Assembly (NCBI RefSeq): GCF_023159225.1
Contig: NC_063173.1
Location: 5,834,352 to 5,898,351 of the forward strand
Reading direction: 5' to 3'
Source of the DNA: Perognathus longimembris pacificus
Taxonomy: Eukaryota > Chordata > Mammalia > Rodentia > Heteromyidae
DNA: 64,000 nt
The notes under the pieces were generated by a model. It made no database searches. It had not been told where the DNA came from and worked only from the letters and a program-made list of their open reading frames with translations. The position numbers were made by a program, and so were the translations under genes. This document shows positions 56,181 through 64,000 of this stretch, piece by piece (position 1 is the first letter of the stretch; each line of letters opens with the position of its first letter).

Positions 56181-56497
56181 CGGCTCACCGCTCCCGAGGG
56201 CTCATTAGATCTTGGGAGCGAGGGGCGGAGGGGGGCGGCGCGGCGCCCGCCCCCGGGGCCGAGGGGAGGGGCTTGCTTCCCCGAGGGGGAGGGGTGGGGG
56301 AAGGGAGGGGGGCCGTCGCTCTTCGGTGCTTTCTCCAGGCCTAACTCCCTCCCCCCCTCCCTCCCTCCCTCCCTTCCTCCACCACCACCCCCCCCCCCCC
56401 CCGCCCGCCCTTCCATCCCGGTCTCCAGGAGCGCTCCTTTGGGCTAGCTTCAGCCTCCAGAGGCGAAACCCCAGCTCTGGAACAGGAACAGCCAGCA

Positions 56498-56632
56498 ACT
56501 TCTTCTTCTTCTCCTTCTTCTTCTCCTTCTTCTTCTTCTTCTTCCTTCTACCTTCTTCTCCTTCTTCTTCTTCTGCCTTCTTCCTTCTTCTCCTTCTCCT
56601 TCTCCTTCTTCTTTCTTCTTCCCAGGACCTCA
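56498..56632. repeat. (TTC/CTT)n polypyrimidine tract upstream of FAM181B
   Basis: About 135 nt of TTC, CTT and TTCTCC words on plus (GAA-type on the FAM181B strand), 424-558 bp upstream of the start codon. Only three single A or G interruptions seen. Confidence 0.92.
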
Positions 56633-56821
56633 TTCCACCCCCGGACACAGGAGCAGGAAACCAGCTTTGCTTCAAGCTCTAGCTGTGATGCGCAGAGTCT
56701 CAACGGCGGTTCCTTCCCCAAGACCCTTGGGTCCGGGGCTCCGTTTCTTAGCCTTGGGTGTTAGGAACTAGTGTATAGTCATCTTGACGCCAGCATCTGG
56801 ACCATCTGTCATTCGAACAAA

Positions 56822-56826
<5 letters not shown>

Positions 56827-56861
<35 letters not shown>

Positions 56862-56869
56862 AAACCCAC

Positions 56870-56906
<37 letters not shown>
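56827..56906. repeat. (CA)n-(TG)n inverted repeat
   Basis: (CA)15-16 at 56827-56857, a 15-nt spacer, then (GT)17 at 56873-56906. The arms are fully complementary, so one strand can fold into a long hairpin. About 750 bp upstream of the FAM181B start. Confidence 0.95.
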
Positions 56907-56908
<2 letters not shown>

Positions 56909-57471
56909 CTCTCAGCCCTTTGAGAAGAAAATTGGAGCCCTCTCTTACCCCCCCCCCTTGCCACTTGGCTACTTTGCCACTTGCCACTTTGCTAACTTCT
57001 GTTGCATTCTGAAGATCTCCTTGACGTTCACTTAGATTCATTTTCCTTTCGCCTCGGGCTTGAGATGGAGCACAAGTAGAGACGTTTTGGGTTCTAGCCT
57101 CTCCACTCTATAGCTGTTGACTCGGATTGAAACCCTTGCTCAGTGCCTGGCTTGGACAAGCCACCAGCCAGCCGACAGCTAGTCATTAGCAGCTTACTCC
57201 TGTTAGACGTGTAAGGTTGCCACACGAAAGGAGTCAAACGTAGAGTGCTGGGCAGCCTGTCTCCCGGCATGGCTGGCTGGGCTCTAGTTGTTTCTGGCTA
57301 AATTGAGTCAACTTGAATTTTAAACATTGAAAATGTATGATTCGATTATATGGGCTTTAGGAGTGGCTCATTCGCTCTGAAATTAATACTCATAATAGAA
57401 ATTCAGGAGATGTACTCCGTGAATTCACATTTGGTCCATTTCTTGCAATAAACTGACAGTTTTACAAAGCG
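56907..57471. other. Unique sequence, possible conserved noncoding element
   Basis: 57290-57460 is AT-rich and non-repetitive ('gaaattaatactcataata', 'gcaataaactgacag'). No gene. Confidence 0.3.
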
Positions 57472-57685
57472 GCCAAGCACGGGTGGTTCACACCTGCAAT
57501 CCTGGTTCCTCTGGAGGCTCTGGATGATCAGAGTTGGAAGCACAGTCCAAGCATAAAAGCCCATAAGACTCCATCCTAAAAAAAAAAAAAAAAACCCAGC
57601 AAAATGCTGGACTAGAGGTATGGCTCAATTGCCAGCCAAATGAATTCAAGCCTCTGAGTTCAAACTCGATACCAGAAAACAACAA
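57472..57685 (+). mobile_element. B1/ID-type SINE, diverged
   Basis: 'aagcacgggtggttcacacc', poly(A) interior, then ID-like 'ctagaggtatggctcaattg' and 'gagttcaaactcgatacc', ending with (AAC)n. Confidence 0.7.
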
Positions 57686-57946
57686 CAACAATGGAGTTTC
57701 TAGGACTAAGAGAAACTTTTTCCACGTATAATGCCTCCGGGTAAACTAAACAGTTTTGTTTTCATTGAAACCTGGACTCGTCTTTCTTCAAAACGGGCTT
57801 TCATACTTAAAATTCCAATTGTCTAGAAATGAAGAAAGACTTTCATAGTTGAGTCTTTTCATGTTCCACTTATGTTCACTATGATTATGTTAAAAGTTAA
57901 GTAACTCTGGAAATGAAGATTTTTTTCTTTCATAATTCTAATTCTG

Positions 57947-58195
57947 GTTCTGCCTATTGCTCAGCAAGTATCTTTAGAAAAGTCACTTAATCTTCCTGAG
58001 ACTCCAGTTTCTTATCTGAAAAACGGCTACAATGATCTCAGGGTTTGGGTGAGACTTACTTAATGTAACAAGCAAATAATGCTTCTAAGTATTAGCTTTT
58101 CTCATCTGTATCCTGGCAATCATCTCAACTCCTCATGGTTGTTGTATATGAAATCACCCAGCACAAAATAGTAGTTCAGCAAAGGCCTTCATTTT
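57947..58195 (+). mobile_element. MIR fossil, long copy
   Basis: 'ggttctgcctattgctcagc', 'gaaaagtcacttaatcttcc', 'tgagactccagtttcttatc' and 'ctcatggttgttgtatatga' follow the MIR consensus order closely. Confidence 0.85.
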
Positions 58196-59319
58196 CCATT
58201 CCTCACATTCCTTACCCATATAGCACATGATAAAAATCAGCATAATTTGTCCTTTCTTCCCAACTGCTTATTGTAAAAGCATAGAAAAAGACAATATAAG
58301 CCATTTGGATGAGTACTGAACCTATAGCCAGAGACTGAGTCTGTATTCCAATACTGCCTTTATCATCTCACAATGGAAAATTCATCCTCTGAAGTATGAT
58401 TTCTAAAGTGGGAATCATAACATCAGAGTGTGTGATAGAAAATCATCAAGCTAATGGAAACAGAAGGCTTCTGTCAATCATAAAACTCTACATACAAAAT
58501 AAGATACTTGTGGCTTAGCACTATTCACAAAGTCAGTTTCCACACAAATGGCCATCCAGTCCCTTGTTCTTTCAACGGAAAGAAAGATTTTGACTCCCAC
58601 AACACGTTCAGAATTTTGCTAGTCCTGGAGATACAGAGATAAGAAGTTCAGATTCCTACCCCTTCTGATGGAAAGACAGGCATGCAGACAGGCCTTTACA
58701 ATGCGATGTGTGTCTCCGTAGAGCAAGTTAAAGGTACCAGAGTGAATGGGATAAAAGAGCCCTCAGTCTGCCCGAAAGAATCAGAGCCTTTCCCTAGACA
58801 GGTAGTGCAGGACTAAGACACAAGCGATGTGTTTGAGTCTGTCAAGCAAAGGAGCGATACCTGCCGGTGAACAAACAGCCTTCACACATTCCGAAATGAA
58901 AGCCGGGGTGTTTATAGAAAAATGACTGCAATAAGACAACAAAGAGCAACTTCTGCTCGAAAGAATTCTAGACCTGACACCAACATATGTCCTTAAAAAC
59001 TTCTGCTCTCCACCTAAACTATCTTTATATGCTCCACCCTGTGGTCTCCATTGATTTTTTTTTTCTATTGACCTCCTTTCCTTTGAGTCCGTTCACTTGA
59101 GTGGCTTTGACATCAATCCATTTCACCTCCTAAGGAGCACCGAGACTCAGCATCCAGCACTGGAGGGGGGGGCGGGGGGGGGGGGGTAGCTCTGCAGAGC
59201 TCCGAACTAGTTCTTTCCTCCTGGAGATGCCTAATGCTGAGCAAGTGGGATTAGTCTCCTTGGGAACCAAGCCCCCCAGGGGCTCAAGGGCTGAACTCGC
59301 CCCCCAAAACCGTTTGGGA
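58196..59319. other. Unique sequence
   Basis: No gene. A G-run lies at about 59166-59187; 58620-58690 may be an old repeat relic. Confidence 0.45.
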
Positions 59320-59780
59320 GAATTGAGATTTCATATTGTTGTTTTTTTACACTTGGATTTCAGGACATTACTTAGACAAAGGGCCACTTGAGAGCGGCCT
59401 CTTTTTGGTGTGGGCAAATATAGCAGCAGGATCAAAAGCTGACTTATTTAATTTGTTTTCCTCTTTGTAACTTTAATCATATTCCCTGCAGGACAATCTT
59501 GGTCTTTGGAGATGTCCGGAATGCACCTTCATAATGAAAGAAATAATCATGCATCTTCCCCCCCCCCCCATCTTCTCAAACCAATTTCCTGTCACTTATG
59601 AGTTCTGAAATCTCCAAGTAAATTAATTCCTCACGCAATCTCTGAAGTATCATTATCATCATAATACAATGTTACTTTACCGAAGTGTCTCTCCTTCTCC
59701 TCCTCCTCTCTGCCCTCTGCACACTACATTGAATTAAACTAGATCTTAATTACCATCTTAAAATATTACATTATTCTGGC
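59320..59780. other. Candidate conserved noncoding element near FAM181B
   Basis: Non-repetitive, AT-rich, with 'tcatattgttgttttttta' (SOX-like), 'aagaaataatcatgcatctt', 'aagtaaattaattcc' and 'catcataatacaatg'. About 3.3-3.7 kb upstream of the FAM181B start. No ORF of substance. Confidence 0.35.
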
Positions 59781-60145
59781 TTCCTGTACTTATATTAAAA
59801 ACTCGCTCCAAAATTTAGCAGTTGAAAGCAACAACAATTGGATTGTGTTTTGCAGGATTGTGGTGTGGGATTTGGGCCCAGCGAACCCCGGGAATCCTTC
59901 TGGTCCGGGAGACCTTCCTGAGTGGCAGGCACCGCACTGTACCTGCGCGCCCCGGCAAGCTGGCCTGACCTTACCTGTACCAACAACAACAACAAAAATA
60001 GCAGAGGATTGGTTTGGTCCATCAATATGCCACCCACAGGGTCATGTACCAGGACTCAGTTGTCCCTACTGGGCTTTGGGGAACTGATCGGATCCTGAGG
60101 GCTCTGATCTATTCCATGGTTTAGTCCTTTCATTAATTCGCAATA
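59781..60145. other. Unique sequence
   Basis: Two opposed ORFs of about 80 codons without domains; (AAC)n at about 59983-59995. Confidence 0.45.
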
Positions 60146-60345
60146 GGGCCAGGTGCTGAGATCTGAGGACTGTGGTTCAAAGCCAGCTTAAGCAGGAAAG
60201 TTCACGTGACTGTTATCTCCAATGAATCACAGAGAAAGCCAGAAGTGGCTCTGTGGCTTAAGTGGTAGAGCGCTAGCTAGCCTTGAGCAAAAAGGAGCTC
60301 AGGGACAGCGCCCAGGCCCAGGGTTCAAGCCCCAGGATGGGCACG
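60146..60345 (+). mobile_element. Geo-type SINE, 5'-truncated
   Basis: 'gctgagatctgaggactgtg', 'tatctccaatgaatcacaga' and 'cttaagtggtagagcgctag', then an (ACAA)n-like tail. Confidence 0.9.
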
Positions 60346-60384
60346 CACACAAACAAACAAAAAAATTATGATAGGATGGTATTG

Positions 60385-60655
60385 CTGGGAGGTGGTGAAG
60401 AGCAAGAGGTGGGACCTGTGTGGAGAAACTCGGTCACTTGCTAGGGTGCGTACTCCAATCTACACACTGTCCCGCCCCTTCCTGTAGCCTTCTTCTCTCC
60501 TAGCTGCCAGGGCGGGACTTCTCCGCTGCCCTGTGCCCTCCCTCCCCATGGTGATGGGCCCACAGCTTTGAAATGGAATCAACGTTTGATAGGTTTCCCT
60601 CTCGATTATTCTCTCAGGTATTTTGGTCATAGTGATGAAAGGAAAACTAATATAG
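60385..60655 (+). mobile_element. MaLR (MST-like) LTR, partial
   Basis: 'ggaggtggtgaagagcaaga', 'ttatgtc...' missing, then 'cccacagctttgaaatggaa', 'ttctctcaggtattttggtc' and the end 'gatgaaaggaaaactaatat' match the 3' half of MST-type LTRs. Confidence 0.6.
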
Positions 60656-61330
60656 TGTGTCTCTAAAATACTTTTAAATCTATAGCCAACCCCCACCATC
60701 GGTTCTGGGGTGTTGTTTTTAGTATGCTTAAGAAACTGGGCCCTTGTGGACACATCCAAATTCTCTCCTTGTGGCGAGAGCACCTGCTCCATCATTGCAC
60801 TTAACACAGACCTCTGGCCCTGGCTTTCCTCAAAATGGGAAATAATACACAGACGATAGGTTGGTGTTTTAGAATAACAATGGATTTAAGCTTTTAATTT
60901 GTTACATTTTATTATACTTTTCATTTATCTTGCTTTTCTTTACTTAAAAATATTTTTTATTCCTGTGTGTGTGTTGTTGTTTTTTTTTAACAGCTCAGTT
61001 GTATTCCACTAAACGGATCTATCAAAGTTTTTCAAACTGTTCAATTACCTTACTTAGGATTTTTTCAGATCTTTAATAAAACAAAACTACAACAAATAGC
61101 TTCATTTCAAAACAAAGATGTACCAAATTCTGGTCTAGAGCATGTCTTACAGCCAGTATAGTTGTAAAAAATCAAGCATATACCCATTCATATTTTATTC
61201 TTTCCTCCATTTATTTAATAAATAGTGGTTAATCACATATTATGTGTCAGGAAGTAGCATAGGAGCATGATTTGGGAGGATATAGAGATGCAAAAAGTAG
61301 GAGTGTGGGTGGGGACGCAAGAACCTATCT
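60656..61330. other. AT-rich unique sequence
   Basis: No gene or clear repeat. 61200-61260 resembles a generic ancient repeat phrase. Confidence 0.45.
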
Positions 61331-61331
61331 C

Positions 61332-61560
61332 AAAAATTAACCAATGGGGCTGGGGATATAGCCTAGTGGCAAGAGTGCCTGCCTCGGATACACGAGGCCC
61401 TAGGTTCGGTTCCCCAGCACCACATATACAGAAAACGGCCAGAAGCGGCGCTGTGGCTCAAGTGGCGGAGTGCTAGCCTTGAGCAAAAGGAAGCCAGGGA
61501 CAGTGCTCAGGCCCTGAGTCCAAGGCCCAGGACTGGCAAAAAAAAAAAATTAACCAATGG
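61332..61560 (+). mobile_element. IDL-Geo-type SINE, young, perfect target-site duplication
   Basis: Body about 61346-61544, flanked by 'aaaaattaaccaatgg' at 61332-61347 and 61545-61560. It shares diagnostic changes with the copy at 7597 and is nearly identical to it. Confidence 0.95.
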
Positions 61561-61564
61561 TAGA

Positions 61565-61655
61565 AGGGCTGGAAGAGTAAATCAAGGAATAACACATCTC
61601 CCTAGCAAGCCCAATGCTCTGAATTCAAACCATAGGACTGCCATAAATCATCAAA
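61565..61655 (+). mobile_element. ID-like SINE fragment
   Basis: 'gaagggctggaagagtaaat', 'ctagcaagcccaatgctctg' and 'aattcaaaccataggactgcc' follow the ID layout. Confidence 0.55.
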
Positions 61656-61785
61656 TAAATGCTGTTTAGCTGTAGTCATTCCATCATGTCTGCTTCTAAC
61701 ATATCACAAATATCAGTGAGTCACAATTATAAATAATTGTTCTCAATTAAAAATTCTAATAACTGTTTTTAATGAAGCAAATGAT

Positions 61786-62030
61786 TTGGGTACCGGTGCC
61801 ATGTGCCTGTGATCCTAGCTACTGAGGAAGCTGAGATCTGAGGATCACTGTTCAAAGCCAGTCTGGGAAGGAAAGTCGGTGACACTCTTATCTCCAACTA
61901 ACCACCAGAAAGCGGGAAGTGCCACTGTGGCTAAAAGTGATAGACTGCTAACCTTGAACAAAAAGAACATAGGGACAGTGCCCAGGCCTGAGTTCAAGAC
62001 CCATGACCAACAAAAAAAAATAAAAATAAA
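61786..62030 (+). mobile_element. Geo-type SINE
   Basis: 'gatcctagctactgaggaag', 'tatctccaactaaccaccag' and 'cctgagttcaagacccatga', then poly(A)/(TAAA). Confidence 0.88.
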
Positions 62031-62920
62031 GTAAATGAAATGCAATGTACATATAAACTGCCATGTTATACTGAATTCCCTCTGTACAACTACTTGAAGA
62101 AAATAAAAATGAAGCAATAATAAAGTAAATTGAAATCACGAAAATAGCTTTGAAAGAAATGATTGAATTTGATGGTATAGGAAATATATTTGTATATGGT
62201 AGCTGTACCTCTATGGGTACTGCATGTGGACTGAGTTCTTATTAATACAGTCCCAGTTTCTCAAACGTTCAGGAAACGACATAATCAGAGATGTGCCCCC
62301 AAGTCTCCAGGAAATACACTGACTGCTCACACATCCTTCTCAATCTTGGACGAGGTCTTTATTCACATGACATTAGTCTCACAAATAAAGTACTCTCACC
62401 CGGGATGCTGATCAAGCCAATGAAATGATAGCGTTTCCATTTTAAACTCTTCTCTGCACAGTGCTGTCCTGTCCTGATGTCGACATGGTCAGTAATCCTG
62501 GGTGTCCTCAAGACCACCACCCCACGTCCACAGCTGAGGGGACTCTACGGGGTTTGGGCCACAGAGACAAGACAAATCACTGGCCCACAGGGGAAGAAGA
62601 CTTCCTGTGGGGAGGGAGGGGGGGCGGACACACCGAGGCGAGGCGGAGGAGACAGCGCGGTGAGCTGCACCTGCGGATAGCAACTGCACACGCGTCAGGA
62701 AAGAAGCCGGGCAGAGAGGAAGGGTTCGCCTGTCATGCTGAGAGTCTTGCCATGATTTTCACACAGTGGGGCAAGAGAGGAAGGATGTTAGGCAAAAAGA
62801 GTGGTCAGGAATGTTAGAAAGATTTCACTGTGCGGTACACAGATGAACAGGACGGTATAATAATCAGTAAAAAAAGAAAATTGTAAACTTCCGATGCAAC
62901 GACAAGAATAAATCTCAAAG
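62031..62920. other. Unique sequence
   Basis: No gene; an ORF at 62461-62817 has no recognisable domain. Confidence 0.45.
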
Positions 62921-63045
62921 TGCGGGAGGAGGTAACAAGTTGGATAAGTAATGTACTTGCTTTACATATGAAACTGTAATCCCTCTGTATTTCACTTTGA
63001 CAATTAAATTTTTTCTAATAAAAAGAGAATAAATTTTTTTTAAAA
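62921..63045 (+). mobile_element. L1 3'-terminal fragment
   Basis: 'gcgggaggaggtaacaagtt', 'atgaaactgtaatccctctg' and 'cactttgacaattaaatttt' are the L1 3' UTR end. Confidence 0.8.
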
Positions 63046-63284
63046 AACCCACAATTAAGCTGAGTCGAATAAGCCAGACTTAAAAGGGTCCGTGCTGTGT
63101 GATTCCATTTATATGAAATTTGGGCACATGGGCAGTAATTCATGCATCTGGGCATCCGAAGAGTGGTTGTCTAATGGGGGAGCACAAAGGAGCCTTCTGT
63201 GTGGATGGAAATGTCGTAGGTCCCCACTGGGACTTCAGAGCGGGCCTCCTCTGTCCGGTTCTGTTACTCTAACAACATGCCTAG

Positions 63285-63590
63285 AGTAGGTTACTTGATA
63301 AATAAAGATTTATTTTGCTCATCGTCCCGGAGGTCAGAGGTCTGGGGAAGCTCAGTCGATGCATGCCTTCTGGCTAGCCAAGCCCAAAGTGGCACAGGCC
63401 GTCTCAAGGAAATACAGAGGAAGTGAAGTGTGTGTGTGTGTGTGTGATTCGTGAGTGTGCACGTGAGTGGGATCTCTCTCCCTGTTCTAATAAAACCACC
63501 AGAATGCAGAGAGGGTCCACCCTGATGATCGGAGCTAATAATCACCTGGCAAAGACCCCTGCTTCCCAGTGACCCCCACGGTTGAGTTGC
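63285..63590 (+). mobile_element. Ancient interspersed element, family not assigned
   Basis: 'ataaataaagatttattttg', 'gctcatcgtcccggaggtca', 'gagtgggatctctctccctg' and 'gtccaccctgatgatcggag' follow the phrase order seen at 20565 and 22925. (TG)n at about 63429-63445. Confidence 0.45.
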
Positions 63591-64000
63591 TTCTGGCCTC
63601 TAAAGACCTCACAACGAGGAGGAGTTCCTTTAACCACCTGGTGCCCCGGGCCCCTCAGTCCACATCCAAGCCTTGCTCCACGCTCATGCTTACACTGAAG
63701 GTAAATTACACATGCAAAAGACAGAAATCTTCACCGGGCATCAATAGGAAGGTTGAGTTGACAGCGAGAAAGGCTGGATCAACCTGCTTGCGATTTCTTT
63801 CTGTCTTCTGTTACGATTCAATCAGGGTCCGCTCCATCCTGTGGCCAGTCTGAGACTAAGACAGATGAAACCAAGAAAAGGCTGAAATGCTTCATTTCCA
63901 AAGAGTCACTGTGTGCTAAACAAGTAGGTTGTGCTCGCCTTTCCCGCAAACACCTTCAAGCTCACCCCTCTGAGAGACACTAGACTGCAACAGAGTGCAA
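63591..64000. other. Unique sequence
   Basis: No gene or repeat recognised to the right edge. Confidence 0.5.

Larger units (their letters stand above)
54100..56450. promoter_or_regulatory. FAM181B: CpG island covering FAM181B
   Basis: CpG dinucleotides are dense over the whole CDS and its flanks, unlike most of the window. It covers the presumed promoter, 5' UTR, the single coding exon and the 3' UTR start, as is common for developmental regulators. Edges are approximate. Confidence 0.85.

Noticed and set aside
54323..56344. 673-codon plus-strand ORF opposite FAM181B
   Set aside because: Antisense shadow in GC-rich DNA without stops; the minus-strand protein matches FAM181B end to end.
1..64000. 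CRISPR array, operon, phage or other prokaryotic system
   Set aside because: SINE/L1/MIR content and the FAM181B gene show mammalian nuclear DNA; no spaced direct repeats of CRISPR type.

Overview
This is vertebrate, specifically rodent, nuclear DNA with one convincing protein-coding gene. The gene is an intronless FAM181B on the minus strand (CDS 56074..54782, 430 codons), inside a CpG island of about 2.3 kb. The rest is intergenic sequence dense in retrotransposons and simple repeats. Two SINE types dominate and share a tRNA-like second half with pol III box-like motifs. One has an ID-like (tRNA-Ala-derived) first half; the other has a different first half. From memory this pairing matches the IDL-Geo and Geo SINEs of Geomyoidea (kangaroo rats, pocket mice, gophers). 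I therefore suggest a heteromyid or geomyid rodent; this is inference and was not checked against a database.

Layout. 0-9 kb: L1 3' ends, SINEs, a 1-kb TG/CTGTGT array (1534-2519) on a SINE tail, and a 5'-truncated L1 with short target-site repeats (5172-7406). 9-38 kb: mostly unique or anciently decayed sequence with scattered MIR, L2, L1 and SINE copies, including a tail-to-tail L1 pair (12.0-14.5 kb) and a SINE whose 5' end became a 35-bp minisatellite (34.4 kb). 38.6-46.4 kb: an unusual cluster of four elements. These are a 939-nt polypurine tract, a 0.9-kb GACAGA array, a 1.6-kb G-rich minisatellite with telomere-like GGGGTT motifs, and a GC/CpG-rich block with no recognisable gene. 46.4-54 kb: SINEs, DNA-transposon fossils and unique sequence. 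54.1-56.9 kb: FAM181B with its CpG island, a candidate ATTAAA poly(A) signal, a 5' UTR repeat, an upstream TTC tract and a CA/TG inverted repeat. 57-64 kb: unique sequence with possible conserved noncoding elements, MIR, MaLR-like LTR and SINEs.

FAM181B is known to bind TEAD transcription factors through an omega-loop motif like that of YAP. The motif is clearly present here (residues 206-221). In human the gene lies beside a large gene desert, which fits the absence of other genes. I found no convincing new gene system. The most interesting material is structural DNA: the giant simple arrays, their higher-order duplications, and signs that SINE tails and heads seeded tandem repeats. All family names and similarities are from reading the sequence by eye; no search was run.
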